Shown: one piece after another, positions 38,963 to 53,636 of the stretch
How positions within the stretch are numbered: the stretch's first letter is position 1
How the letters are laid out: each line of letters opens with the position of its first letter
Source: Sclerurus mexicanus
Lineage: Eukaryota > Chordata > Aves > Passeriformes > Furnariidae
Length of the DNA stretch: 64,000 bases
Assembly (NCBI GenBank): GCA_013396755.1
Contig: VWZF01005177.1
Location: 2,396,910 to 2,460,909 of the forward strand
Direction: 5' to 3'
The notes under the pieces: model-generated
The model's database searches: none
Told to the model about the DNA's origin: nothing
The model's input: only the letters and a program-made list of their open reading frames with translations
Program-made: the position numbers and the translations under genes

Positions 38963-41900
38963 CCTGGCTAAGGGAGTCAAATGGCAGCCAGAAGGATGGT
39001 TCTCAAGAGGTCATTTTCATAGAATATCTGTTTCATCCATTATTTAGAATTACCACATCAGAAAATACTTTCATAAGGATGATTTTTTATTTTGCCCTGA
39101 ATGAACAATTTGTCAATGTCATAAAAAAAAAAAAGTGGCTGCTTCTCTTCCCAGAAACCAGTGCTGACCATTAGACACACATTCCTTCCTAACAACTTAC
39201 TAAGAGAGAAGCTAAATCCAATGCCACAGACCAGACTGGGGAAGTTAAAGGATGATCTGCTGTTACTGCATTTTAGAAGAGGTACTACATTTCTCCTTTC
39301 AGTACTGCAGCTAACTAACAATGCTAATAAATTATGAGGTGTGATTTAATTTATTAAGAAGCTGTGATGAAAAAAGAAATTTTTCAATTTCATACTTTTA
39401 AAGCAAAAATAAAAACAAACTGAACCATGGAGCAAGCAGGCAATGCTTGATAAAACTTCAACTACTATATTTGATAAATTACATGCTCAAAAGATTTTTT
39501 TTTAAATCTACTTCCTTCACTCCCACCCCCGACAGTACAACACATGGGATCTTGGTGTAAGAGCCTGTCTTCACAAGCACTGAAACCGTTGAATTATTTG
39601 TTAATGTTTCAAAGATTTTTAATGTGTTTTTGTTTTCCCCATATCTGGCAAATCATCTGTACCCCTATTTGAAAGAAGAAAGACAGGAACAGAAATCCCA
39701 TGTTTGTGCACACAACTGGCACTCAACTCTTCCACCCAAGTCTCATGGCAGGAGCTTCAGGGCAGGGTCAAATGTGGGAACCCATGACAGGACTAGCACA
39801 GTAGCTGTGTATTTCCTAGCCCCAGCAGCAAGTGTGAAACACCTTCCTAACCAACTTCCAGTAAATGGCAATTAACTTTTTGCAGGCCTAAGTGGTCTCA
39901 GCATCACCCAAGGCACATAGACTCCTGCGGGAGCTCTGACCTTTCCACAGTATCCCTCCTCTGAGAGAGGAAAATGATTACAAACTGGTTAAGCATCTCC
40001 CACTCATTGTCTTGACAGCTGGAGACAGCTGAAAAAGAAACTGAAAATCAGCTAGCTAGACTATGTGGTACTTTTTGATGTCTGCTTTACTCCTTGCTGA
40101 AATGAGGCTCGTTTAGGCAAATTCTAACAGCTGGTTAGTTTTTCAGCTGTGAAAATAAATGTGCAACAACTGTCCTTGCCTAACCACTGCCCAGCTGGCA
40201 GCTTCCTGCTCAGTTGAGCTGCCCTCTCTGAAGACTGACTCTGATGCCAGCTATTACCTGGCAAGGTGATTTCTAGGGATGCTGACTTAGCAGGAGGAGG
40301 CAGACAGTGAATTAGTATCATCAGCAATTGCGGTAGGGAGACTAACAAAAATGACGACTCAATTTTATGGTACGACAGGGAATAAAAACCTTCCATGCTG
40401 TAATGTCAGACAAAACACAAACACTTTTTACTGTAACAAGTGAGATAATGAAGAAGTATAGCCTCAAGGGCTATTAGTTTGAGAACATTAATTTTTTCTC
40501 TTTGTCTAGTCCTATGCAGTGTTAGCATTAATATACATTGATCTCCTGGCCACTTCAGTGCTGGCAATGCAGGAGATGCATCCATTTGTATTGGAGGCAC
40601 ATGCACATTATCATCTGTCTGGACATGAGAGTAGGAAAGTCAGATTATTGTGGCTAACTGTTCATCTTTTGAGAAACTACCAGCACAGCACCAAGAAGAT
40701 GCTAATTTGAAACAGATTTTAAAACAAGATTCTGGCTTTTCTCCCTGAAGTTCATCAAGTCCTTCAAAGGCAATGTATATGGTACACTTTTCCATCCAAA
40801 CATTACAGAGATGTCCATCTGTTAACATGGCACGAGACGAAGGAACAGTCTCCTTGCTACCCTTGTCTATTTTAGGGAGATGGGACCAGTCAGAATAGTT
40901 TTGTGGTTCTTGAAAATTAAAAGTTGTTTCAGAGACCCTACACTACCTTGGCACATCAGTTGCACTGTCTGTGGTTACATTTTTCAGAAACAAAATCACC
41001 TTCCTCCCAGCATTTTTGCTTTTTACCTTTACAAGGAAACCTACCCAATCACCTTTAAAGCTGTCCTACAATGGTCACTGTTTCCTTACTGTATTTGCAA
41101 GCAAAATGTTAAAATGTTCAACAATCATGGGATGCGATCCAGTGGGCTGATCTTCACTGAGGGAACCATCTGACAAGCAATTTCTCTTGAAACTGTATAG
41201 ACCAGCAACAGACTGAAGAACACTTTAATATAAAAGCCAGAAGCAAGCACAAGGTGCATGAAGTACAAACTTTCCAGTACCAACCTGTGCTATGGCCTGT
41301 GACAGGACAGGTCTCCACCTCCCAGAATGATCAGTCAGCAGTAGAGGACACAGGGGAGGGGATAGACTTCTGTCTGCTCCACGTCCAAGTCATAGTACAT
41401 GAAAGCCCAGTAAGTATCCTCTCTGGTGAAATATATCTGCCCATGATTAGGTCAGAGCAGTGATGGCTCCTGGAGAAGCACTGAAGTGAATGTACACCAC
41501 AGTGAAGGGAAAATGCAGGAGGAGCAGGAGGAGCCAAGACCCAGGTGGAGACCAAAATGCCAGAGAGAACCAAGCTGAAGAGGAAACAACCTCATCTGCC
41601 TCTGGAGAGCAGCAGAGAATAAGCAAAGGCCAGTGAAATTGCCTGTGGGAACATCATGCTTCACTTGTATGCATTGAAGTCTGACAGCTGCTGAGAATAA
41701 ACATAAATCACCTCCTTCATGGGCTCCAAAACCCACCAGACAGCATTGGATACTTCTTTACTGGTCTGATATATGGTTTTTGAACATCTGGGTCTAGTGA
41801 TACTGTGTCTATTGATGCTTAAAATAATCAGAGTATCTTTTGGGCTGCTTTGTTTAATCAAATTTCTGTAACATTTCTCTGTGGAAAAAGACTGAATTTC

Positions 41901-42589
41901 TTCAGCATATTAAGGGTAGGGTTCATGCAACCCTTTCCTTATGGCTGTCTGCCCAGTGACACTTCTCATGTTACTGGTGCTCTAACGGGGCATCAGACCT
42001 TGTGGAACTGGCACTCTGCAGTAAACCCACAGAGCAGTAAGGTCACAGGCACACACCCACATGGAGGAGTATGAGAAAGGGAGAGACAGTTAGTCAGGCA
42101 GTACATGATCTGAAATATCACTATGAAGCATGTCAAGTGCTGATATGTGATTTTCAGTGTCACAATTTAAAACTGTACTAAAACCGTACTTGTTACCATA
42201 ATAATTTCTGATGAAAGTTATCTGAGCAAAGCACAGACCTACATGTCTCCCACAACACACTAGTGAATAAACTAAACAATTCATGCATCCTATTACTTTA
42301 TGCGTTAAGGTTTAATTAATCAATTCCAAAGGCTAAAAAAGCAAGAGGGAATACAACACAACAGAGCAAGGCTAGAAATAATAAGTACTAGCATGGACTA
42401 CTTTTAATCAGGTCCCCAAAGAAAAGTGAAAATGAGAGGAAATGAAAAGTCATGAATGGAATTTCACAGTTGTGTCATCCACATGGTAAGTTAAGATGGT
42501 GTAAGAGAGGGTGGCATTACAATGAAATCCCCTGCTGTAGCAAGTGGCATAACTCAGTGTCACTGACAATCAAAAAACTCACAAAACCA

Positions 42590-42661
42590 AATCCAATGAA
42601 AAAACAAGGCTTTCCAACTCAGAAAAAAAAAAGCAAACAACCAAACCAAAACAAGAAAAAC
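42590..42661 (+). repeat. A-rich (CAAA)-like low-complexity tract
   Basis: Runs of A interspersed with single C, ending aacaagaaaaactag. It could be an old retroposon tail, but no element body precedes it. Confidence 0.5.
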
Positions 42662-45372
42662 TAGCTCCTGCTTCTGAGAAACCAATGGAAAACACCTTCT
42701 TAACAGATTCACTGGAAAGGAAAATAATTAAGAATTCTGAAGGAGTCCATGAGAAACACCATTTATATATGATCTTTTCCTCTCTGCCATGCTATTTAGT
42801 ACTAAAAGACAAACTAACTGTGTAAGTGTAAATCTTACTTCAGAACTTTACATTTCAGATTAAGGGTGCATGCTGCCACAATAGCCATGGCAATCAGCAC
42901 TCTACTTTAGTCAATACCTCTCTCTGTAAGACACAGCTCCCAGTTTTATATCACTTTTCCAACACTCAACTTTCAGGTTATCTTTTTTTTTTCTTCCCCC
43001 GCCTCTTGCTCTCCCAGTCAACCTTCTTGTTACCAAATATTCATCGCTTTACTGCCAGTCACTAAAGATCTTCAAGCCGTCTCCACATAGCCTCAAGAGG
43101 AAAGCAGCAAGACATGTTTGCAAGATGTAGATCCTGCAACAGCAATCCCCTCCAGTTCAGGTTAAGGACTCTCACAATCCAATCAGAGATATTAGCATAC
43201 TGAAATACTGTGAAAACAATGGCTTCTCTATCAAAAGAGCAGTAGTCAAATTTTCAAGGAAAGACACCACTGACCCTCTGGACAGGACAGAATCCCCGTA
43301 TTTGGTCTTTCCAGTCTCATGAGGACTTGTAAGAGCAGGTAAAGATTCCAAGCACCAAAGCATAGATGGCAAGTGACAGCTATATGAAACTTCTCAGCCA
43401 CCAATTCTCACCTTCTCACCGCCTAGCACTAATTTTTCAATACCTTTAATAATCCTAATCTCAATCTCAGTAATTTTAAATTTATCTGTATCCCTCTTGT
43501 TTATAGAGTTCATATTCATTCCTTATCACCAGGTGGTAAATTTAAAAAAAGGGGGTTTAATCTTTTACTTATCTGAACTCAATTAGCTTCTACTAGGTTC
43601 TCATGTCATGGAAATATTTTATGTGGGTTCACAGTCATTTAAGTTAAAAGTCTATCAAAGCATCTAGTCACATTTATTGTGCTTGCTATCACATGTGGTG
43701 CCATCAAATGTTTGAATCATAGAATCAAAATCATTACACTAACTGCATGGCTCCATTATTAAAAATAATGGGCTGACAGGTTGCAAAGGTCTGTTTCAAG
43801 CAGCTTTATAGGCACCATTCATTGTAAGAAGCCTACGTCACAGGCTTGCTGACTGACAGTCAATTATTTCTCTTTCTAATATAGCTGTTGGATCAACAGT
43901 GGTTTCAAATGCTGGACAGGTTGTCACAAGACTTGCAGCTGTGATATTCATCTGATATTAACACTAACTTAAAAATGCTGTAAATTACACTTGCATATCC
44001 ATTTATGGATACATGTATCAATCTAAACATGTAAAATGCAGAAACACCACTGTTGTTGAGGGAAACCTCTCGTCAAATATCTGCTTCCACAGATGCAGTG
44101 ACAGCTGTATGAAACACTACTGGAATGGCATTTTGGTGCACTGGAAGGGACAGCTTCTCCAGATAAAAAACCTGAAGTAGTCTTTTTCAGACCAGCATTG
44201 TTAAAGACATAATCTGTTCTGAAAAATGCTTTAAGAAAAGTATAAATGTCCCCTTTTTCCAATCTGCTTCAATCTTCTTGTTCCTCTTTACCCACACATT
44301 GCTCTGTCATATAAATCCATTTCTTCTAGGATCAGGTAAACATTTGTTTTTCTCAGTGCCAGTCACTAAGGGCTTGATTTTTACTTACAGCAAACAGAAA
44401 GACTTCTGGTGGCTTCAACAGGCACTGAGTGAACATTAAAATCATGTAACTGTCATTGAACCTGTTGCAGAGACAACAAGTTTTGAATACAGGGATGGAT
44501 ACCCTGCAGCCAGATTGAAACACCAGTATCACTGTATAAAGCACTCCCATTAACACCATTCAGATTTGGGAACTGAGAGCTGGTTCTCTTTCTGGAAATC
44601 ACTAATACACGGTAAAATAGACGCTGGTTTCTGGTTTATTTTCCCAGCAAATGACACATTTGCTTATGCATAGTTTTAATCTTCAGTGCCTATTAGCTAT
44701 GTAAAAATCAAGACTAAAGTCAATTATTTTAAAGAAGTTCTTATTTACATGCAATTTACATCTTTTTTTTCCTACTTTATACATTTATAAAAGATAGATA
44801 TTATTCAGTATAATCCAGGTAATTTAAAAATAAAGAGCCATCCTATTTTTCTCAAATGATGCTAGTTTCAGTCATATCACTAAGCTAAAGAAGATACACA
44901 TGCTATTTATGTTTTTTTTATTCTGAATGTTATGCTTGCACTCCATGTTTAATAAATATTAAATGTTATTTTATTGGATGACAGATTTATAAATGAATCA
45001 AGTCCCTCATTGTTTGTGTCTTCAAGAAAAATCAACCAATGGCTAAAATATGATTGAATTCATTAACTAAGGGATGATCAAGAATACTTCCTTCTGTGTA
45101 GCAGACAAATAAAAAAAAATAGCAGCAAATGACACATAATCTAATACACATCTGATTTTCACCTGAAGAAATAACCCTATTCCACTTGTCCTGTGATCAT
45201 CTCAATTATCAGTTATTCAATTGTGTTCTACCAGACCTGAACTTCACCATCAATCTACTTATTAGTCCTTCACACAACAGGAATACTTTTACACAGCTGC
45301 TACCCATCCTATAGATGAGCTACTTACAAGAAATCAATGATGCAGATTATCTCAGATGGCAAAGCACAGCAC

Positions 45373-45392
45373 AATACATCTTAATACATCTT
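45373..45392. repeat. 10-bp tandem duplication (aatacatctt x2)
   Basis: Two exact adjacent copies of aatacatctt. Confidence 0.85.
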
Positions 45393-46308
45393 AATTCCCA
45401 GATTTGCACTAAAAATTGTGATCCAGGACAGTCTGAATACACCATAAAGAGAAGAAGGGGGAAAAAAAAAGACAAACATTATCTTGAAAACTCAGTAAAG
45501 TCAGATTAGGCAAGACTCATATTTTTAAAGAGAAAGTAATTTTGATCCATAATCTTTTTGCAGTAATCCATGTATGAAATGACAATACAATGACACTTTA
45601 ACTGTAGTGAATATCCTGAAGAAGGAAAGGAGTTTGCCATCCAATTACCTAACAATCCAGTAAAGCTGCAAAAGGCTGAAAGACATTTGCTACCTTGGCA
45701 GAGCAGAAAAATGAAAGGTACCGAACATTCCTCCTTTAAGTACTTAAAAAGCATAATCACAATCCATGCACTAATACTCATGACCACACTTAAGATATTC
45801 CTTGGAGGATTCTGTAAACCAGATTATCAGGTAATAAAGGACCTGGCATCAAGCAGTCAAATAAGCTTTTCTTATCAATAATGGGATTTTAATCAATACA
45901 ATGAAAATAATATAATAAAGGATGAAGGGAAATCAGCATGAAGGGATTACTATTTAAAACAATAGAACAATAAAAAGGCTCAGAAAAAAATCTTAACACT
46001 TCTGGAATCCTGCTGGAGACAGTATGTGTACTTCCTGTTTCTGTACCAGCATACAAATTTTCATTAACCATGCTGATAAAGCTTCTGCATATTAAACAAT
46101 GTATACAGGGAATGTATCTTACTATTTTTTTTAAATAAATTATCAATAATCATGCTATAGTTTTACAAAGCATTTAAGAAAATAAGGTTTCTGTCCCAAT
46201 TCCAGCAAAACATTTGGTGAAAGGTTTTAAATGTTGTTTGTAATCTCTGACTGCTTTTGATGGTTTTAGTGCAAAAATCAGTATTTTAAGCTTTTTTATT
46301 TTCTGCCC

Positions 46309-46367
46309 ATTTTTATTTTTTTTTTTTGTTTTTTTTTTTTTTTTTGGCTGGTTTGTTTGTTTTTTGT
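46309..46367. repeat. Poly(T)/TTTG low-complexity tract
   Basis: Long T runs broken by single G, then a gtttgtttgtttttt pattern. On the gene strand it is an A-rich tract. Confidence 0.8.
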
Positions 46368-47589
46368 ATTTCCATCTGTAGACTGGAGTAATAATATGGA
46401 CTATTTTGCAAGGATCATCATGCAAGAAGAACCGTATTTGTTCTTCAGCTGCAATGAAGACCACGGCACATATTCTGGATAGATTAGGCACACTGGTTAG
46501 GTTTTTTGACACTTTTGAAAGACAATGTCAGTCAAAAAAAACTACTTTTGGTAAGGTATACAATTTCTTTTCACTACCAGAGGGAGTTTGTACTCAGAAG
46601 TTATCAAAATAAACTATTTTAGGTCTCTTATGAGTAAATTAGAATATGTCTGCTCTATTAAAAGTATTCATTTCTTGATTTGTTATATTACGTATTTGGG
46701 AGTTTAAGAGCAACTCCCTGGCCCAAGTCAAAATGATCAGGGTAAATAAAAGAAATTGGAGATGACTCCCTTTTCTCACTTCTGTCTCTTTCAGGTAGCA
46801 GATTTCCAAGCAGTGTTTTCAAGGGCCAGCAAGGAGAGCCCAAATTTTCTTTGATGTGTGGGTGAATGCAGGGACAGAATGCAGGCTCCCTTCTCCTCCT
46901 TAACAAGCAAGCATGAAGAACCATCTCTGCTACAGCTGCAGTCTCTGTGGACGGCAACAGGTCTTTTCCTAATCCTCTGAAGTACCCAAGATATGTTTAG
47001 TCAATTCATGACTAATTAACAACAAACCAACCTGGCTCACAAATAAAACGCTATACAATCACAAAGGATTATAATGGGAAAAGAAGAAAAAGTAAGCTGG
47101 TTGTTTACTTCAAAGTGGCTCAAGAGACACTGAAACATAAAGTCTCCCATATCAGAGAATCAGGTACTGATAGGGTATAGAACAACATAAGAAATAAATT
47201 AAAGTGATGGTGATGTCATGGTTCTGTCCAACGTTTGTTTTCTCCTTCTGTTGCATGTGAGTGAGGGGAAATAAACAGAAATTATGTTGAGTGAATACAA
47301 GAGCTTCTCTGAGAAGACAAGTATTTTGCTGACTCAAAAATATATGTATTGAAAAGAGCTCTGGAGAAATGCAAACAAGGCATGTCACGGGGTGTATGAT
47401 GTGACTTAAATGCGAACTGAGGCATGAGGGTGTTGAAAGGCATATGTTATTCACTCATGGAAAGGCCTTCCTTGATCTGCATCCAATACCAGAAACCAAC
47501 TACATTTCAAGAAAGAAAAAATTTAGAAAGCTTAGAGAAGAGTAACAAGAACTCTCAGGAAAACAGACAGCAGGATTGAGGGGAGAGTC

Positions 47590-47815
47590 ATCTCATTAGT
47601 GGATAATAGATTAGACATGTCAATAGTCTTCTTTCAACACAGAAAAGGGGATAAATCTTTCACTGAAATAGTGAAGTATTTAAGTTTCAGAATAGAAAGT
47701 ACAGACAATAACATTCAAAAAAACCTCTCAACAGTGAAGACACAGAAGCACTGGAATCAGCTCCCTCTGAAAAGCATGGAATTCCCATGCTGCAGTTCAT
47801 GAAATGGCTAGACAA
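47590..47815 (+). mobile_element. Possible ancient CR1/L3-like LINE fragment
   Basis: The plus frame reads DKSFTEIVKYLSFRIES and KTQKHWNQLPLKSMEF. WNQLPL and the DNA agcactggaatcagctccct resemble the 'tggaa..gctccc' block of CR1/L3 3' regions. It is very diverged, and the ORF1, EN and RT catalytic boxes are not seen. Confidence 0.35.
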
Positions 47816-49004
47816 ACATCCATCTTTGATAACTGAGATGGTGCTTAGGTGTTCAGTATTGAAACATACGTATTGATGACAGGATTTCTGCCTTATTTTC
47901 TCTGTTTAAATAACTTATAAAATATCTCCAAAAACATCTGATAAAGCAATACATAGCCAAATCATACATTCTTGATGAATTAAGTTTGTTTTAAATTAGT
48001 AATTAAAATTTTACAGCATCCCATCCCTGTGGATTACAGGAGGAGGGAAGCAAGTAAAGCCCATAAGAAGTACTTTTTTAATTTTTGAGGTATGCCTTAT
48101 CAAACCATCTGTGATAATGTCATTCAGAAGAAACAGTATATCATGCAAAAACTGGACAGTTTAGACTTCATTAAATGGAGAAAAAGAAGCAAGTTTGAAG
48201 TGCTGTCCAAAGTTTACTTACTCAAAAGCAGGCTTGTGAACTTGTACTACTCCCAAAAATCTCAGATGCTAGTAAACCTTAACCATACAACAGACTGAAC
48301 ACTAAAGTAACAGATTTAAGCCTTCAAAGACAGGCCCAAAAGTTATTAGCCATTAAAACAAGGCTGACAAACTTAGTTAAGCAAAACTCAATTAATTTAT
48401 AAAAGGAATTCTGGGTAGAAGATAGAGAAAATATCTTATTTATGGCCTCAGTTGAATATTATGACATAACGTGAAACAACATTGCTGAAATACTATACAT
48501 TCTAATGCCTGTTAGAAAACATTCATTTGAAAAGAATTCAAATCAAAATTATATGCTTTTCAAATCTTTTTTGCTCTAATAGATTTCATGACCTAGAGAG
48601 AATGCTGTACAACATGAAATGGACAACCTGAAAGGTCAGCCAGAAAGACTGTCAAACTTGCTGCACCAACCACAATTTGTTGGGATGGATTTAAAACACA
48701 TAAGCCTCTCCAAGGCAAAGTATTGAATCAAGACATTTACATTAATGGGCTTTTGACAGACTAATACTCAATTTTCTTATACTAAACAGAAACCACACAA
48801 CATGAGCACCATTACAAGATACATAGCATATGGGTACCATTAAAGCTCGATTATAATGAATACTTGCTCATTTATTTCTCTAAGTAGTACTGCAAGGAAC
48901 GTAGCAGCAGTTTCACAGGTGTCAGCTGGAAACAGTAGCCTTTCCTTTAATTTGCTGAAAGATTGTTCCTTCCTATTAACTTCCTCCTAAAGATGTGTCA
49001 GTGT

Positions 49005-49090
49005 TACAGCAACAGAAGTGTCATTTAACATGAGGTTTAAACCAGTGAGGGCAAATTTCTGGAACAAACTACTCAGCTTTCTTGCTAGCT
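49005..49090 (+). mobile_element. Possible ancient CR1/L3-like LINE fragment
   Basis: The string aaaccagtgagggcaaattt followed by ctggaacaaactactcagc resembles the CR1/L3 'aaccagtgaggg...ctggaacagactacccag' region. It is short and diverged. Confidence 0.35.
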
Positions 49091-52000
49091 TCTTTTTATT
49101 TCTCTCTCAGCACGTCTCAAACTACCCCATCATAGCACAAGTCTCATCTCATCTTTACCCTTTACTATATGGATTCCTAGAGCGACATCCACGTATCTAC
49201 AGCATTTACTGCTGGGGCTTTATTCCTGCTTGTTCGTGAGCAGTGGATTGCTTAATACAGAGCAACAGACTATTCTGGTAAGTCTTTCAAAATTACACTC
49301 AGTTATACCCTATCCTCTAAAGCCAGGTCCACTCAGTTAGGTTAAGGTGTACTAGATTTGAGCAAAGTCTGCTCATTTAAAAGAAGGAAACACAAGCACA
49401 TTCAGATTTTAATATGACATTAGAGTGAGAACACCACTTATTTTGGATGTTGCCTATATGCATCCACCTAACTCAGCAGTTAGATGAGAGTCCACATGAG
49501 CCCACTGGACTGGGTTCAAGTTGAGTGTTTTTTGCAACATAAAGACATGCTAGTGAGCTCTTAGTCTGTAATGACTTAAAGGTCAGTCAGAGCAGAACAC
49601 AATTATGACGGTATTGCTCATTGGGTTATTCATTCTTAAGGTTTGACTTACAGGCATTAGCTCTCTGCTACAGTAATTCCAAATTACGTGGCAATATTAG
49701 GGAAAAAACAGCACAGTCAGCCTACATAGCATCAAATAATCACCCTAACACTAGCAGGCTCCAGCAGCAAAAGGAACACTCATATCAAAAGTTCACCCAG
49801 CCGTAACATTGATAGGATAATACCATGCAGGTTTTTTTGAATGCATACAGGATTTTTATCATGAACTCACTGCAAAACAGCATAGAAAAAAGAGAAGATT
49901 CTTTGGTAATCTGTTTTTCTCCTGATGAAGGACTTTAGCACCTTCTTTTACAGGTTTTTTCTCAATATAAATATCATGTTGGCCATCACAGTAGAAACCC
50001 AAAAATATGACAGAGGATCGGTTTTCAAAGTTATATGTACATGCAACTCATCAGCAATCAGGAGATTAAAAAAAAAAAGTGCTAAGTTTTCCTTGAAAGA
50101 AAAGCAAAAAAACCCGAAAGAATACATTAAAAGCCAAACTACTCTAAATTGGACAGAAAAATTGTGCAGTTAGCATTCCATACCTTTTAATACTATGAGG
50201 AAAAGCCTCAGATAGCTACAAAATGCCTCGACGCATTCACATACATGACTGAATTTGGTTTTGGAGGAGCTCTTGGTCTATACTACTCATGTCAGTTCGG
50301 CAACCATCCATTTTGTCAGCAGAGCTGAATGAGTTACAGCACTGGATATCATTTAAGGTTATATTTTATCCTGCATATCTACAAACTAATTCTCTAATGT
50401 GCACTCTTTGTAAGTAGTAATATCTTGTAGTACATGAAAGCACAAAAAAAGAGTCCAGCTGATCTAACTGAAAGTTACAGTGTGATCAAACTGATTTATA
50501 GCACTGGAGTGCCTAATCCACCACAGAATGACTTCAAAGAATACAGAAGACACTTTAAAAAAATCTCTTTCTGCAAACAGCTTCATGTCATGTAACTACT
50601 CTTATTTTGCTGTGTGCAAACTGAGCTTTATTACTACAAATGCTCATGAAAATTGTGTTACATTGGTGCCTGCAGAGAGAATAGTTAGCAAATAGCTAGT
50701 TATTATAGAACAGTCAAATCTTTTCATTTCTGCTTAAAATCTTTGATTTGGCTGGCTCTGCTCAGATTGAGCTGGATCAAAAGACATAGAGGGCTTTGCT
50801 TTACTTAGGTATCTAAGACCAAGAGAGCAAGGAGATCAATGGTGCCAAGCAAATATCCACTTTTAGGCACTTTCATGTTTATCCCATAAACCACAACACA
50901 GCAACTGGGGAAGACTGGGAGCAACACTTCAGAAATTCATCTCCTGAGCTGAACTAACCTGCTAATGAAGACACCTATATTGATTCCTTGATCTTCATTA
51001 TTCACAAGCCCTTAGGCATAACATATCCACCATTCACCTATCAGTAAATCAGACTGATTTAAACCCTCTAGCTAATGCTTTCTTTTAAAGGAAGAAATAA
51101 CCTAAGAAACTGAGAAGTAAAAAACCTCAGCTGAATTCTCCTCCAGCTGAGAAGCTTCAAACCTATGCCTGTTAAATTCCTGGAGAATATCTTAAGTACT
51201 CGGCAAGACGCTGTTCTGGAAAAGGCCGTCTATCTTTTCTTCTCTTGAAATTGTGCCACAAAACAACTGAAAAGACAGATTCACTGGACTGAAAACTCCT
51301 GGCTTTTGGTCTCCCTGAACACCTTCTCTAACGCATTCCTAATGAAAACTTAAACAAGAGAAGCAAACTCCCCACAAGTCTTATGTAAATAAAGCAGCTT
51401 GTTTTAATCATCTGTTCACCAACAATGTAAGGATAATGAATAGTTTTAGACAGTTTTCAGCATCTGATCTATAGATTAAATATAAACCTTATTGACAAGA
51501 TTACAATACTTGAGTATTTTAGTAGATCAGATTTGATAGCAGCAAAACCAGGCAGTCTGCTAAAGAGCATTTTCTATGATCAATTCCACTGCTAGGATCC
51601 TAGTTGTGGTTTTTATTCTGTACCATTTGATTTCCTACTAGATAAGAGGAACTGAGCATGGGGTGATCCACAATAACCTTCACACTTCAAAAAGAAGGCA
51701 AAAAGGGCAAAAATACTCCCTCCCCCACCCCCCAAGTCACCTTGTCATGCTAATTAAATACACCTAGGTAACTTCTACTGCACTTCTGAAAAGCATTTAG
51801 GGATAGGTTATGAAAAATGCAAACTAGTATGACCATTACAGTAATTGCACTGGTTAAATTTATTAATTTGTCAAAATTAAGTCAATACGAGTTTTAGTAA
51901 TGCCATTATATTACTTGATTAGTTTTGAAAGTGATTATCCTAAGAACTCTATTTAATTGGAAGCATCTCAATTTACAGGATACATTAAATTCTCAGTAGC

Positions 52001-53554
52001 ATTTTAAGATGATTTAACATATGCAGGTCAATTACCAGTAATCACTGTTTTATACAACTGCTTCAGAAGAAACTTCAGTACAACACAGAAAGAGAATAAA
52101 AGGAGGTTCTAAAAAATAGAACCGAACCCCAGTTCTGAAGGATACAACTGAAATTCAGCACACATTATTATGGTAAAAAGCCCTACATAATATCTAAGTT
52201 GTTAAAACTGTTCTGAAGTGGTAAAGGCTATAAAAATCTGAGCAAAGATTAAAGAACAGTTGTCTACCTTAAAATGGATGATGATAATTTGTCAGGACTG
52301 CCAAATTACTGAATCGCACTAACTGCACTCATGCCCAGCTGCACATTAATTACCAGATTAGAAAGTTATAATTAATTTTCTTAATATCACTACACTGCTT
52401 TTCTTCCTTGAGTTAATAAAAACAGATTGCAATCAATCTTTGTTAATTCATGCTGCAGAACAGAGCTGCTGTAGCTATTTCTATATGCAAAAAACACCGC
52501 ATGCATAGTTCTTAGGGTAATACTCTGCCTAGAAACTCTATCTTCTGACATTTTAATGAAGTGTTGTAATAGGGCAAATAAATTATAAATTATAATTTGA
52601 CTTGGTATAGTTAGTAGAGAAACTACATAAGCTTAAAAATGAATTTTTAAAGAATCTTCTTAATGACAAAATTTAGAAGTGGATACTATATTTCAACGTA
52701 TTTTGACCTGGAAAAGAGGGTTTACTCATAGTTGTACTGTTGAAAGCCTTCAGTGTTGAGACTTTTAAAATTTTTTCATCAGCTGACTTCATCATTAGAA
52801 ACCATCAAAAGTGTTCCAGGCCAGTCTGGCCTTTCCAGAGCACATATTGCAAGACATTTTAAGAACTAGTAAAAGAAAACAATTTTATAGAGATACAGAC
52901 TACAGTACATCAGAGGTCTCATCAAGAGCATTCAATTATAAATACAGCAAAGATAATTAGTGCAGCATTCAAGCAGCATACACTTTTCTGTGTCCATATC
53001 TGCATTAGTATAAAAAGTGTTTTTATAAGATGGAAGCATTTATTCAAGGGTTGCCATGTGAAGGAAGGAGAAACGAGTAAAATCAATGTGCCTTTTTTCA
53101 TTTTCCATTATGCCTGAAAGATGTTTTATTTCTCCAGCCTCATTACTGCTTAAATCTTTTTTTTTTCCCTCTCCTCACTTCCCTTCCTTTTTAAAAGATA
53201 AGAATGAGTGTAGAAATATAAGAATTATGACATCATGGCTTCCAAAGACTGGTAACCTATTCTGTTTTGATCTAACAGAACTCTTCACATGGTCAGCTCA
53301 GGTGTCAGAAAGGGAAGGTTGAAACTATTTGTAGTTTGGGTGTTTGTGGTCTTTAATGTTTTTAATGTCTCTCATGGGATGGTAAAGAACAAGCAATTGT
53401 GTATTTGTGAAGGACTGGAGATAAGGGATTTTAAGAGAATATACAGCCTTCATCAGCAAAGCCAAGCATAAGCTTTTTGCTATATATCTTTTCTTCCAAA
53501 CTTTCCTTTAAGAAGCCCAATTTGCCTTATACTGCTAAATATTATAAATATGTC

Positions 53555-53636
53555 TTTTATATATATCTACATATATATATAAAATATGTATATGCATGTG
53601 TTGAGGTACACACACACACACTCCCTCCCCCCCACA
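53555..53636. repeat. Compound microsatellite: TA, then CA, then C-rich
   Basis: Alternating TA with interruptions is followed by seven CA units at about 53608-53621 and then a CT/C tract to about 53635. Confidence 0.85.

Noticed and set aside
43716..43735. CR1-like aatcatagaatca string
   Set aside because: Only about 12 bases match and the neighbouring sequence does not continue into CR1.
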